Below, piece after piece: positions 11,521-24,400 of a stretch of DNA of 64,000 nt. The notes below the pieces were generated by a model, which was not told where the DNA came from, searched no databases, and saw only the letters and a program-made list of their open reading frames with translations. Every line of letters begins with the position of its first letter. Position 1 is the first letter of the stretch. Both the position numbers and the translations under genes were made by a program. The DNA lies in assembly GCA_963281255.1 (NCBI GenBank), contig OY725490.1, forward strand, positions 3,968,001-4,032,000. Reading direction: 5' to 3'. The stretch is from Aphrocallistes beatrix. Lineage: Eukaryota; Porifera; Hexactinellida; Sceptrulophora; Aphrocallistidae.

Positions 11521-11850
11521 TTATCCTTACAATTAAAACTCGATTAATGTATATATATACAAGCGCGCTTTGCTTGGTTACGCTGCGTGGCTGACGGACA
11601 CTTTGTGTCCGCCGGAGGCTCCCTTCGGTCGCCTGGGGTCACATTGGTTAATTATAAGGGAGATAACATCTCTAAATATGTCTATCTTAGTGGTAAAATC
11701 GATATCACTCGAAAAATCACCAAATTTAATAATTTAAAAATTTTGATAATTGAAAAAATTGGTGATTTTTCGTGCGATATCGAATATAACAGTAGGACAG
11801 ACGTATTTAGAGATGTTATCTCCCTTTTAATTAATTAATGTGATCACAGG
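11521..11850. repeat. Helitron-like repeat copies, rearranged
   Basis: A TC-end fragment (TCCTTACAATTAAAACTCG) runs through a TA tract straight into a hairpin end in the opposite orientation. That copy then turns back on itself near 11765. Confidence 0.6.
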
Positions 11851-11879
11851 GCGCAAGCAAGCGAAGCTCTTTATATAAA

Positions 11880-12380
11880 TCTGTAACGAATTGATTGAAG
11901 AAGCTGCCAGGCACAGAAAGCTGATTTTGGCATGCGCGTGTCTTCAGGCTATGGCTCCACTAAGTTCTGAGTTCAGACGAAAATGTCTACTCATCATGGA
12001 ATTATGACGTATTTGTAACCTTTTTAATAATTAGAAATTAAAGTTTTTTGACCATAACTGAGCCATTTTAGGTCATAGAAGGCTGAAATTTCAATAAGAT
12101 GTGTGTATTAATATACCTCACATATGATGTAACTACGTATATTCAAAAGATGATGACTCATCACTCTGTTATGACGTCATCATAATACGCATCAAGATTT
12201 TATAAATTGACAAATTTGGTGATTTTTCGTGCGATATCAATTATAACAGTTGGACAGACGTATTTAGAGATATTATCTCCCTTACAAATAATAAATGTGA
12301 TCCCATGCGCCCAAAGTGCGCCTCCGGCGGACACAAAGTGTCCGTCAGCCGCTCCGCACAAGCAGGCGAAGCGCACTTGT
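11880..12380 (+). repeat. Helitron-like repeat copy
   Basis: A nearly full core from CTGTAACGAATTGATTGAAG to the GC-rich end GCGAAGCGCACTTG, followed by T. Confidence 0.75.
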
Positions 12381-12402
12381 ATATATATATAGAGAGAGAG
12401 AG

Positions 12403-12790
12403 ATGTAATGAATTGATTGAAGAAACTGCAAGATACAGAAAGCTGATTTGTGGCATGTAGGAGTATTTTGGCTTTGGCTCCACTTTCTGAGCTCAGAGGA
12501 AAATGTCAACTCATCATTGAATTATGACGTCATTGTCACCTTTTTACTATTAGAAATGTCAGTTTTTTGACTATAACTCAGCCATTTTATGTGATAGAAG
12601 GCTGAAATTTTAATTGAATATGTATATTAATATATCTCACATATGAAACAACTATCTTCAATGATGACTCATCACTCTGTTATGACGTCATCATTATATA
12701 TCAAAATTTTAGAAATTGACAATTTTTGTGATCTTTCTATTTATATCGATTATAACAGTAAGGCAGACGTATTTAGAGATGTTCTCTACC
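12403..12790 (+). repeat. Helitron-like repeat copy, truncated
   Basis: It starts ATGTAATGAATTGATTGAAG immediately after the end of the previous copy, in the same orientation, and stops before the hairpin end. The two copies form a tandem pair separated by a short TA/GA tract. Confidence 0.65.
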
Positions 12791-13083
12791 ATATACTTAT
12801 TCAAAGTGAGCCTTAGTAAAAAATGACTTTGCTTTTTAAACCAATCCATCGTGCAGAAACGAAGTTGGCGCCATTGCCTTAGAGTATTAGAAAGCTTTGG
12901 GCCAGCGTTGCGAAGCCAGGGCAAATAATTAAATTCAACTTTTTTCAGCTAGTCCCTGCATCTAAGACCTGAGGAGAACCTCAAGGTACTGTAGTGGTTA
13001 TAAAGGAGATCCAAGAAGCATACCGTATTTGAGCGAAACCTAACTGGGCGAGACAATTAGTTACGATAATACTCGTACTCTTA
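12791..13083. other. Intergenic sequence
   Basis: No gene seen. GGCGCCATTGCCTTAGAGTA near 12867 recurs in diverged form near 52975 and, inverted, near 60140. Confidence 0.4.
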
Positions 13084-14420
13084 CTACGGGCGTTCAATAA
13101 GTAGTCGTTATTGCAATTTATCTTGGTTGTTCCATTTAATTCAGAATTGGGTTAGCATATCTAATGTAGCCCTACCGATGCTCTTTCAAATGATACTTTA
13201 CTTTTTCAATTCTGAGCTTTGGTTTTTATACTGTGGCTATTATTAGTTTGGCATTTTTATATACTGGCATTTATTATGGCTTCCGAGAGTGCAGATTTCA
13301 AAACTGAGCAGCGAGCCTATGTAAAGACTCATACACTGCTCCAAGTTTCTTCAACCGACATCCACAAGGATTTGATGGAGGTTTATAATGATAGAACTCT
13401 TCCATATTCCACGATAGTTGACAGGACCCGACGTTTTCGTGAGGGAAGAGAGTCGATAGAAGATAAGCCCAGAGCAGGGAGGCCGATTTCCGGCGCCAGT
13501 GACAAATTTGTCCTCGAGGTTTCCGAATTACTTGAAGAAGACCCCCTATTTCATTGATGGAGATAGCTAATGCAGTTGGGGTCTCAACGGGAACCGCTCA
13601 TACCATTGTGCATGACAATTTTCAATTTAGGAAAATCTGCGCTCGGTGAGTCCCGCATGCACTAACACAGGCCCAGAAAACTAAGAGGGTTCAATGTGCT
13701 CAAAAGTTGCTTTCTGACTTCGATAGAACCGACTCCAGGAGTCTATTCGAGATCGTGACTGGTGATGAGACTTGGGTGCGTTATAGCGAGCCTTTGTCAA
13801 AGGAAGCTAACAAAGTATGGGTAGCTAAAGGCCAGGACCCACCAATAATCCCTCGATATGACTTCCGGAACCCCAAGGTTATGTACTGCATATTTTTTGA
13901 TTCTTATGGTCCAGTGTGCCAGATTTGTGTCCCCAAGAATACCACTATTACTGGATCATTTTACATGAGTGAGTGCCTATCTGAGGTTGAGAAATTCTAC
14001 CACAATCGACGGCCAAGGACTGGAACTCGAGGATTGAGATTATTGCATGATAATGCCCGACCCCACTAGACCAAGCTGGTAAGGGAAAAGTTGGAAAGTC
14101 TGAGAGTTGTAGAGCTAGATCATCCTCCCTAATCACCAGACCTCGCTCCATGCGACTTTTGGCTCTTCCCTAAGCTGAAGAAACACCTTTCAGGGAGGGA
14201 ATTCGAAAGTCGGCCTCACCTCGGATCGGCGATTTTTCAGTATATGAAAGGTATACCACGTGGAGACTTCAAAAAAGTTTTTTGGATTGGATTAAGAGGC
14301 TAATACTAGTTATACAGCATCAAGGAGAGTAGTTCGAGAAATTGCAGCATTGATATTAATTATATTACTTGTTTTGGGGAAAGTATACTATGATAACGAC
14401 TACTTATTGAATGCCCGTAG
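13084..14420 (+). mobile_element. mariner-type transposon
   Basis: Inverted ends CTACGGGCGTTCAATAAGTA (left) and TACTTATTGAATGCCCGTAG (right) are flanked by TA. At 1,337 bp it has the usual mariner size. It contains one degenerate transposase gene. Confidence 0.9.
13276..14310 (+). pseudogene. mariner transposase pseudogene
   Basis: The frame starts MASESADFKTEQRAYVK at 13276. It shows the N-terminal DNA-binding half with TIVDRTRRFREGRESIED, then the catalytic blocks VTGDETWVRY near 13760, RLLHDNARPH near 14050 and SPDLAPCDFWLFPKLK near 14140. This spacing and the third Asp fit the DD34D mariner clade. Several in-frame stops occur (for example after DPLFH, after ICAR, after NARPH and after HPP), with one frame shift near 13557. 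The gene is inactive but its domain order is intact. Confidence 0.9.
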
Positions 14421-15520
14421 TAGTACTCAAAAACCATGATATTTTCCCGACAACTTAAAATTGGAGGGAGAGCAAATGTGAGCATTTAGGATTGAAATAG
14501 TGAGAATGAAAGTGGTGAGAATGAAAGTGGCATATTAATTTCATGAGAGGGTACAGTGTGGTATTTTAGGCCTTATTTACATTTGCAGGTTCTAAGTCTT
14601 ATTCCTACTTCAAATTAGGCTTCATTGCATCGATTCGTCAGAAGGTATAATAGGAATGGAAATTAAGAAGTCGGAAAATGCCAACATGGAGTAAAAGCTT
14701 TCGTTCAAATGCTAACATGGAGGAGATGTAGTCGAACAAATGCCAACATCTAAAATTCGGGAAAATGGAGGCACACCGCACGGAGTAGAGAATTCAAGTC
14801 TAGTCTTGGCAATCAATCCATTTAATATTTCGCTCAATTAAGATTTGCCCAGTTAGCTTTTGCTCAATTAAGTTTCGGTTAACTGGGGGCAAATCGTCCA
14901 TTATTGCAATTGCGGTCTAGGCTTCCTGCAACATCATACAAAGAGGTGAAAGAATGAATTAATGTTATCAATACAAACCGTCAGGTCTCTGTTTGGTCTA
15001 ATTTTATCGCCATTTTTTCATTTTTTTCTTCTTTTGTGCAAAACTTAATCTATGCAATAAGCAAATATCTTAAATCAAAAGTTGTGATTTTGACATCTGT
15101 TTTGTATAAAAAAACGCAGAGAATCATTTAACTTTAGAGGCTATTTTACCTAGAATGTCTAAAATGTATAAATAGTTAAAACTTTGGGTATAAAATTTCA
15201 TAAACATCCACAACCACAAATCCTTGGCGAGCATAGCTTAAAATATATTCATTGTATCAGCTCATAAAGATGCAGAATTAGTCGAGAGTCTCTTACTCAA
15301 AAGGCTGGTTTCGAAGTTTGAAAAATGCTTTTAAGGTAGTTATACCGCCCCAAAGGTCACCTAAAAATATGTTTCTTCTTCCTTTGAAATGACATAACAA
15401 CCTTAAAATTTTTCAAGATCCTAACCAGTAATTTTGTAGAGGAGAGCCTTTTTTTTTAAAAAATGTGAATTAGGCCGATAAATCAAAAACTGTATACGAT
15501 AGAACTTTTAAATATATTAT
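14421..15520. other. Intergenic sequence with short repeats
   Basis: No gene seen. Near 14490-14530 GAGAATGAAAGTG is tandemly repeated. Near 14820-14890 there are two copies of a GCTCAATTAAG / GCCCAGTTAG motif. Confidence 0.4.
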
Positions 15521-15522
15521 TA

Positions 15523-16690
15523 CCATATACAAACATCATATCAGGGTATGTAATTCAGTTGTCAAAATATTGATATGTATGTCAACATGTGGTTGCTCAT
15601 TGGCACTTTTTAGAGCGAAAAATGCTGCAATTCTAGTTCATTTTAAACATTGTTATCAGCATTTCTAATGCTTGATTTTTTTAGAAGAATAATAGGAAGG
15701 TCTTAATCCAAAAAATCTGAAAATCTTAATTGGAATATGTATGCATTCCTCAGTTGCAATTGAAGCAAAAAATGGAATTCTTAAGCCATGACTCAAAAAG
15801 TATAGTTCGTAAACACTAAGAAAATATAGCATTCAATCCGCAAGTTATTACTTCCTATATCACGATCTATAGAGAAGTAACGAGATGTGACCCTAATCCT
15901 AGATAACTCAGATAATATTGAAAACAACCTGTGAACAGTTTAATTATCACATATGAAGCTAAGTTGACTAATTCATTGAAAATTGCTCAAGAATAATGAA
16001 CTATTCAATTTTAGAATAATTTAACATAATCTCGAAGATTAGTGCAAATTTATCCTTAAAAGCAGTATAATAGTGGCACATAATATATGCATCTGATAAT
16101 GCCCCGCCTAGAAAGAGAATATTAAATACTTTAGTGAATTTTAGATTTAAACGTTGAATAATTCATTTTTTATTCTGAATTGGTCAACTTAGAATGAAGT
16201 AAAAGCTTGCGGGTTGAATGCTATTATTTCTTAGATCAGGGCCGGCGCCACCGGGGGTGTCCTGTGTGTCCAGACACCCACTGCGTCCTGTTTTATCATA
16301 TTATACAATATATCCCTCTATAATTGGACACCCACTTTCAGGGAAATCCCTCTTAGGACACCAACTGCCGATAAAACATGGCGCCATGCCGGCCTTGTAG
16401 TTCTATACTTTTTGAGTCATGGCTTAAAAATTCAATTTTTGTTTCCATTGCAACTGAGGAATGCATAGACATTCCAATTAAAATTTTCAGATTTTTTGGA
16501 ATAAGACCTTCATATTGTTCTTCTATAAAAAATCAAGCATTAGAAATATGGATAACAAAGTTTAAAATGAGCTAGAATAGCAGCATTTTCCGCTCTAAAA
16601 AGTGTCTATTGCGCAACAACATGAAGACATACGTATCAATCTTTTGACAACTGAATTGCATAGGGTACCTTGATATGATCTATGGTAATA
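15523..16690. repeat. Long inverted repeat interrupted by a MITE
   Basis: The left arm (about 15523-15800) and right arm (about 16400-16690) are complementary; for example ATGACTCAAAAAGTATAG pairs with CTATACTTTTTGAGTCAT. Divergence between the arms is moderate. A 161-bp hAT-like MITE lies at the inner edge of the right arm. Confidence 0.65.
16237..16397. mobile_element. hAT-like MITE (CAGGGCCGGCGCCA type), uninterrupted copy
   Basis: The ends are CAGGGCCGGCGCCACCGG and GGCGCCATGCCGGCCTTG. At 161 bp it is the reference copy for the interrupted element at 1603-2241. Confidence 0.75.
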
Positions 16691-17149
16691 ATATATTTCA
16701 AAGGTCTTTCGTACGTAAGTCAGACCGAAAGTTTTTAGACTAAAGCACTTAAGGGTATCAGAATTAGCTATAATTTCGTTACAGTTTTCAAAGTATTCCC
16801 CACTACAATCCACAATGGCTTAAAATGGTAGTTGGTAAGGAATATAGGAATTTGTGTGTACAATAGTTAGAAATCGTTTGGCGGGGCCAAAATTAAGTCT
16901 GGCTTCTATTCTACACGTCATGACGTTATAATGACGTTGCCTTATTGATTGTTTATTATTAAGTATTTATCATTGATCATTGATCATACTAGTACAACAT
17001 ACTTTTGACAATAATTTCATGTTAGAACTTTCATTCTTCTTCCTGTAACATTTAGCTCTACTCGTATGTCTAACTGTATGACATTTTTCACACAATAGCT
17101 TTGACCAAAATCGCATCAATAACGGATCGCTTTCAGAAATTAATTTTAC

Positions 17150-18505
17150 AAAAATGTCAGAAATGTTTGCTTCAAAGCTAATCTTTCTCGATTAATGTTC
17201 ACGATACCTTCGGATAAGCTTGTACATGTTTGGATCCTTCTTCAGATATAAGTCCAAAACCAGAATTAGAATATCTGAGTTCTTCAGAAATAGTCAAAAT
17301 CTTATGGAGAGTGGGTGTGAAACTTGCCCATGGAAAACTTTCCAAAATCATTATATAAGTTTCTCTACAAACATTTCCGATAATATTTGTTTTTCCTTTT
17401 TGACTCGAGTTTATTATTCGTAGGACAGAAGAGATATTTGCATGTATTTGCAATAGTGAATCCCTGTGTTGGACTTCAATAATGGATAGTATACAATCCA
17501 TATAGTTGGATTCATCTGAAAAAGCTTGTTTAGCGACGTGTCCGGTAGAGCTTGTTCCATTTCTCGAATCTGGTTGATCAATTCTAAGACCAGTCTTCAC
17601 TTTGACAAGTGTACGAAAGAAGTGCATTGATTCTTTAATCTGTGGGGAAGTAGGAGCCCACATTTTCTTCTCAATATTTGTGATAAACGAGAAGATTAAA
17701 CCAACGGAAAATACATGAGTATGCATGAAGGGGAGAAGCAGGATTAATATCGATGGTAGAAATTGGTTCATGAGTCAAGTTAAAACGTTGATTAGCCGGG
17801 AGTGATAGAAAATGGCCAATATCTTCAAACTCTCCAAATACTCTAACACTAAACATCAATTCACGATCTTTGAGATCTTCGTGATTTGTTGTGCGCATTT
17901 GACAGCTTGCCCCGCCGGCTCCGGAAATAATCCCAGACATCTTCTCATCAATCATAGAACGAACAATTTTAACATGTACGAATCCTTCGGGAAGTGTAAT
18001 TCCTTCCAGCTTCATTCGGTCTGTATCGGAGTTGATGAGCTCACACATTAACATCCGAATATTCGGTTCGGATTCTTTCATAGCCACAGATAAAAACAGG
18101 TCTTTGTGAAAATGTAGAATTTGGTGAATTTGATTGCCAGATCAGTTCATTATGAACTGTGGTCACAGATATTGGTTTAAAACAAAAGATAAGATAATTT
18201 TTAGTTTGTTTATTTGTCTTGGATTGGTTGTAGATACTGTGATTACTGAAACTATCATGGCCATCTGCTATCTGAAACCAAAGAGGGTAATCTTCGGGAA
18301 GTAGAGGATGTTCATTAGAAAGAATTCTTTCTAAGGCGTGCCTAACCATTTTCAAATATGGTAGGAAAATGCCAATTGGAGTTTGCAGATTTGGATAAAG
18401 TTGGATATGTGGCCGTGATACGATTAGATTCCTTTCTTCAATTATTTCTTGATATGCAGGAAATTCTATGCTATTTGGAAAATTAAAGTTGCCGTAGACT
18501 AGCAT
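17150..18505 (-). pseudogene. RAG1/Transib-like transposase pseudogene
   Basis: Three overlapping minus-strand frames read in order like the RAG1/Transib core. The N-terminal block has FQIADGHDSFSNHS near 18265, comparable to the RAG1 region around its first catalytic Asp. Next come IWQSNSPNS and VHVKIVRSMIDEKMSG near 17960, resembling the RAG1 segment before its CxxC motif; here CQMRTTN keeps one Cys. SPLHAYSCIFRWFNLL follows near 17740, then FPWASFTPTLHKIL near 17320 and GFGLISEEGS near 17240, comparable to the Glu-bearing block of RAG1/Transib. After a frame change LIRRYREH follows near 17200. At least two frame shifts and a stop show it is dead. Transib and RAG-like families are both possible; the W-x-N-x-x-P-x-S block and HKIL favour Transib. 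CACAATGG at 16811 resembles a Transib end, but no partner was found. Confidence 0.55.
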
Positions 18506-19450
18506 ATTTCATTTTGCCAATTTCTAAAAATCGAGAAGAAACAAGGATTTGTAAATCGAGACTCGCTTTTTTATTGCATCACCAAATCTCCCTCATAAGC
18601 GATCGTTTTTGATATCTTAGCTACCTGATGGTTATCTTTTTGATTGGAAATCTATTGTAAAGCGAGCTGCAATTGGGATTTCGGCAAGTCTTCAACTTCT
18701 GCAATTTATTTGATACATTCTAATACTTTAGAAAGGTGGACTCGCTATTGCTTCAAAAAATAGTAGTAAGACTCTTTCTATGGCTAATTCCACTTGCTAC
18801 TTCTAATATACCGTCAGATACATCAGATGAATCTTGATAACCTGAAGAGAAAGACGACTCTTTTTCAATCGTGTATTTAAAGAGAGTTCCGCATTCCACC
18901 ATTCCCTATCTAATTCGTCAATTGATTTCTTATTCTTCCTTACATTATTTCGAACTCACTAGAATAAAGATCGTAGTGTATTTGTTAGAGGAGTATCTAA
19001 TTCAACAAATTCCGTTAATTCAGCTATTGCTGCCTGGGTACTGAATTAGTGTGACTTCTATATTTTGGCCAAATCAAGTCTGGTCTTGGGGATCTCACGA
19101 TTATCTGGCATTATGAGAAAATCTCAAATTTGTGTATGAATATACAAAATGATATTCCTTTTTACATGTTATTAGCTATATATTCGACATGGGAAAATAG
19201 AAGCATCATCATTTGCGGGTCAAAGTTAGCATTGAATTGCATAGTTACCAAAACGGATGAAAGAATTTCCATAGCATCCAAATAATCTCATTGGAATTTA
19301 TTTAAAATTTTCATTTTGCGCTCTGAACCGGATACTGTGAGTTGCACACTCGTTTAAAATACAATAATTGATTACCCAATTTTATAATCCCATTGCATTT
19401 GTCTGCATAAATACTATTTCAGCTAGTCTGAATTTTTATTTTAATTCAAT
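18506..19450. other. Possible degraded N-terminal part of the transposase, then AT-rich sequence
   Basis: Up to about 18900 the minus strand has short fragments that could be the decayed N-terminal region of the pseudogene at 17150-18505. No motif is secure. Beyond that nothing was recognised. Confidence 0.3.
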
Positions 19451-19452
19451 AC

Positions 19453-19530
19453 AAGCACGCTTCGCTTGCTTGCGCTGCGCGGCTGGCGGACAATTTGCGT
19501 CTGCCAGAGGCGCCCTTCGGCCGCCGTACA
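19453..19530 (-). repeat. Helitron-like repeat, hairpin-end fragment
   Basis: Only the GC-rich end ACAAGCACGCTTCGCTTGCT and the next ~60 bp remain. Confidence 0.6.
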
Positions 19531-19894
19531 CTCTCGTGCAACTTTTCGATTATGAGCAGGCGCAGAATCCTATTGGAAATAGAATAAAACTTGTGATCGA
19601 TAAAATGTTCAGTATGGATGTCTATATTATTGAAAATCAAATTCTGTAGTTTTCAACTTAGAAACTTCAAATTGATGTGTGTACATTGATTTCATCTATG
19701 CATTATTTTACCACAAACCAATCTGGAAACATATTGATTTATTTGTATTTAAAATATAGGTAAACAGTGTGGCTTTGTGTGCATGTTTGCTATTCCAAAG
19801 AAACTCAATTACTGAAATGGAGATATTTGTGCTCTAGGACAGCGCAAATCAACAGCACTTAAAAAGACAGATGGGATACGAGTAAGGTTTACCA

Positions 19895-20960
19895 CATTTG
19901 GTTAAGGTGGGTGTTTCCTTCCAGAAAAAACTGAAAAAGTTTTCATTATTTTATCCTGAAATTTTCTGTGGAAACTGTTCTCGATGAGTTAAATGCAAAA
20001 TACACTTTTTGGGAGCTCAAGAAGCAAGAAAATTTTTCCTTCCTCAAGTCACATAATTTATAGAGGACATTCAAGGATCATTCAAAGGCTTATGCCCACT
20101 TTACGCAATTATTCTTGTACGAAATGGTTGAATAAAGAAAATAATAGATATAGAATTTTCAATTTTAACCCAATTAAAATTTTCTATCCTATTTCGTTGC
20201 TACAATAGTTAGAGCAGATTTTCGTATGGAAAAACATTTTAACGTTTTTCTAACGTAGAATATCGAAAATCTGTCTCTATCATTTTGTTAACGTGACGAG
20301 ATCTTTCCAAAACAGTCGAGTTTTTTACTGTACTACCTTGGTAACTGAATATACCTTCTGTGCAAAATTGATTTTATTAAGTGCTAAAAACAGGCTGCAA
20401 AACAATTTTTTCGGAAAGGCTTGATTTCCATTAGTTTTTAGTATTCAAATATTAAATAACATCCTTAATCAACAACTTATAGTAGTACTTAACTCAAAAA
20501 TATTATACATTAAAAATTTTCACATCATGACACCTTCAAAAGTGTGAAAAAGTTGTCAGTTATGATTGAGGACCCAAAAATGATCACGTCCGACAGCATC
20601 CGCCGAAATCCCAAAACATTAACTTTATTTGACCATGCCAGATCGTTATTTTAATACTGAATTCGTGCTCAGTACTAGATTTCCAGCCATTTGATATGCA
20701 TATTGACCATATTTTGGTTGCCTGTCCCTAGCAACGGCCAGGAATGTGAAAAAATTCCTGGCCGTTGCTAAGGCACAGTCAAACAAAAATTTTCCAAATA
20801 TGGTCAATATATAGATATCAAATTGCTGGAACCTAGTGCTGAGCACGAACTCAGTATTAAAAAGATGATCTGGCACTGTTAAAGAAGTTATAGATGTGAG
20901 ACATTTCGCTTCTAAAATGTGTCGTTTTTTGACACTAGGTGATACAAGTGGCGAAATATT
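19895..20960. repeat. TAAGGTTGG palindromic repeat copy
   Basis: It contains the arm found at 39300-40620 (CATAATTTATAGAGGACATTC near 20049) and the core CTGGCCGTTGCTAAGGCAC near 20760. The open frame near 19993 is repeat sequence. Confidence 0.6.
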
Positions 20961-21230
20961 GGGGCTGCCAAATTTGTCACGAGTGCCATAGGTTGCCGAC
21001 CCCTGTAGTAGTGGATAACAACTGAAAATGTCAATTTGTTAAAATTTGAACACTAATATGTTTACTAAATAACTCGGGAGACCTTCGTTGATGACACAAT
21101 AATATTTCCAAAATGGTCCCAAATATAAGCAACCGCTAAACTATAATTGAAGCTAAATTACGAATAAGAATCAAATCTAAAATAACATAATACGAATGTA
21201 TAATTATTCCTAATGCAAATACATTCTACT

Positions 21231-21414
21231 CTATCTATATCTACGTAGTGAAAGTGTGTTCCTTCGTTTCCAACAGCTCCGCCGAGATCCACCAATCACT
21301 TTGCTATGTCTGTGTCCTTTACCCAGACCACGGTTTTTACGTCCAGCAGATGTTAGGCCTCGAAGCTCTCTGTGTTTATGACCAGGTTTGCATATCCAAT
21401 TTGTACGCGCGTCC
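21231..21414 (-). CDS. RPL15: RPL15 coding exon 4 (C-terminus)
   Basis: The acceptor TTCTAG precedes GGACGCG; its first G completes an Arg codon split across the intron. It encodes the [15 protein letters not shown] block and ends TLSLRRYR with TAG at 21231-21233. Confidence 0.97.
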
Positions 21415-24400
21415 CTAGAATTATTAATCTAAAAAAGTATCTTAAAGCAGAAAAATACAATTAAATTATACACTGCAGTATCGATTTTACGTACACCGAT
21501 TTTACGAATTATTCCCAAGTATTTATCGATTTTACGAATTATCCTCTCCAAATTCAATTTATAAATACTTATAATATTTGTATCCTGGAAAACAATTTTG
21601 GTTGTCTTTTATATCAATATTGCATACGAAGTGTGTATACAAATGACGTACTATTATCGATTTTACGAACTCAAACTATCGATTTTACAAACAGAAATTA
21701 TCGATTTTACGAACTCAAACTATCGATTTTACGAACTGAAATTATCGATTTTACGAACTCAAACTATCGATTTTATGAACTCAAACAATCGATTTACGAA
21801 CTGAAATTATCGATTTACGAACTCAAACAATCGATTTTACGAACTCAAACTATCGATTTTACGAACTGAAATGATCGATTTTACGAACTGAAATGATCGA
21901 TTTTACGAACTCAAACTACGTATTGATTTTACTAATTCATATCAATAGATACATGATTCTAATGAAGTCATGGTTGGCTTAGAAGTTAAAGTTTGAATTA
22001 TACAATGCATTGCGTAATCTAAAACTTGAAGTTTGTAGTTCCAAACAAGCCTAATTAGGAATATAAAATGGTTGACAACTTTTCTAGGACTAGTTCAGCA
22101 TCCAGTTTATTGAGCGAAATAATGTTTGTTTAATGAATAATACTACTCGTATATGTATAACTCTATACAGGGCAACTCCGCTAATCGGGACACCGGTTAA
22201 TCGGGACAACCGCTTAATTGGACAAGTCTCCAGGAATGAAATGGTTCTCATACATAGAAGCTAATACTAAATTTCATCGGTTAATTGGGAACTCCGCTTA
22301 ATCAGGACAAAATATCCGGGAGCAAAGTGTCCCGATTAAGCGGAGTCACCTGTATTATATTTCGGATCAGAGAATTGGACGGTGTTATAAAATAAAAAAA
22401 TCTTTGTTTGTATTTATTTCCAACCACAAGTCTTGAACAAAAAATTAAATTAAGTTATAAAGGATGATCGATTTTACGAATTATTCGATTTTCCGAACAG
22501 TTTGGGTCCCAACTAGTTCGTAAAATCGATACTGCAGTGTATATTTAAACAAGCGCGCTTCGCTTGAATGCGGTTAATTTGTATCCGCCACAGGCTCACA
22601 TTGATTAATTATAAAGTAGATAGCATCACTGGATACATATGTCTTACTGTTATAGTAATCAATATCACTCAATTCTTGATGCGTAAAAATCGACAATCTC
22701 TTTCTCCAGGGTATTCAACTCTCATGGTCTCACGACAGACCGCACAAATCTTAGTATCGAAATACAGTCGACTCCGCTTAATAGGGCCACATCGGTCAGA
22801 GGACATTAAATCCTGCCAAAAGTGGCCCGATTAAGCGGTTAACCCGATTAAACAGTGGCCCTATTAAGCGGAGTCGACTGTATCACAATATACAAGCGCG
22901 GTTCGCTTGCTTGCACTGCGCAGCTGTCGGACACTTTGTGTCCGCCGGATGCGCCCTTTGGGCACTTGGGGTCACAATAATTAATCATAATGGGGATAAC
23001 ATCAATAAATACGTCCGTCCTACTGTTATAATCGATATCGCACGAAAAATCACAAAATTTGTCAATTTTATTAAATTTTTGATGTGTAATGATGATGTCA
23101 TAACAGAGTGATGAGTCATCTTTTTTGATGATAGTTGTATCAAATGTGAGATATATTAATATACACATTCTTTTAAAATTTCAGCCTTCTATCACTTAAA
23201 ACGGCTGAGTTATGGTCGAAAAACAGAAATTTTTAATTATAATAAAGGTGACAATGACGTCATAATTCCATGACGAGTCGACATTTTCGTCTGAGCTCAG
23301 AACTTAGTGGAGCCATAGCCAAAAGACTCCCACATACCAAAAATCAGTTTTCTGTGCCTGGCAGTTTCTTCAATCGATTCGTTATATGTATATATACTAC
23401 ACTGCCCTACCAAAAGTATTCGTACACCTCAATATTTCCCATTAATATAGTACTAAAATGGCTATATTAAAGAATGATCATGCAGTTAAAATATAAGAGA
23501 TATATTATATTTGATTTCAGATTCGTATTCTACGCATTTGAAATACCTATTTTCGAAGTTTCAAATCAATTGCTAATTGCCAAGGTTAAAATTCCGGACC
23601 TGTGCCACCATGTACCACTTTTCTAGAGTCTCCACCACTGTAGCAGATGGTGATGGTGACACAGGGTAGCACAGGATGATAAATTTCGGCATAGTTAAAA
23701 CTTAATTGATTTGAAAACTCTAAAATAGGTAATTCAAATGCGTAGAATACGAATCTGAAATCAAATATACTGTATTTCGCCTAGTTTAACTGCATGACAG
23801 TTCATTAATAGACGCATTTAGTACTATTTTAATGGGATTTATTGAGGCGTACGAATACTTTTGGTAGGGTAGTGTATATATACGCAAACAAACATTAATC
23901 GAGTTTTAATAGTAAGGATGAGCAAAATGCCACGATTTTAATGAATATATACTTTACAGTTTTGGGAACTGAAGCTCATGATTTCTACAAATATATACCT
24001 AAGAATAGTTCAATATGACCAATGAAATCTCGCTCTACGAATTACTTGACGTAATTCAGCAGGACTTACCTCAAGCATTTACCGGTGAGGATTTGAGCAT
24101 AACCCCCCCCCCCATTTTCAGGGGTCAGCGTCTTGCCTAAATCAATTTTATGGTTGAATTATACCCTATAAAAGTGTTTCTAATAGATAGAAACATGATA
24201 AATGTGCCGTGATGTCACTTTGACAGACTTCCAAATAAAGGATAATCGAATGTTATGATCAGGGAACCTTTGTTTTAACCTGTCAGAGTAAAACGTAGTT
24301 TATTGTGGGCAAAATTAAAGGTGGGCTCTTCTGGATGCATATTTATTATCGACAGGAATTGTACAGAGGATTTGCCAAGCTGTTCATTTTCACCATGCAC

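Larger units (their letters stand above)
21471..22539. mobile_element. TA-target element with an amplified terminal motif
   Basis: The inverted ends CACTGCAGTATCGATTTTACG (left, to 21491) and CGTAAAATCGATACTGCAGTG (right) are flanked by TA. Between about 21650 and 21925 the terminal motif ATCGATTTTACGAACT is tandemly repeated about 13 times, with a period near 22 bp. A pogo-like MITE is nested at 22168-22352. The element lies in RPL15 intron 3. Confidence 0.75.

Noticed and set aside
11587-11838. Short plus-strand frame with RKITKFNNLKI, repeated in similar form at many places
   Set aside because: It recurs wherever the Helitron-like repeat occurs, in both orientations, with many stops; it is a shadow of a noncoding repeat.
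16811-16818. CACAATGG as the Transib terminus of the RAG1-like fossil
   Set aside because: A single 8-bp match without an inverted partner or target duplication; likely chance.
21650-21925. CRISPR-like regular repeats
   Set aside because: The units are directly adjacent with no unique spacers, echo the ends of the surrounding transposon, and lie in a eukaryotic intron.
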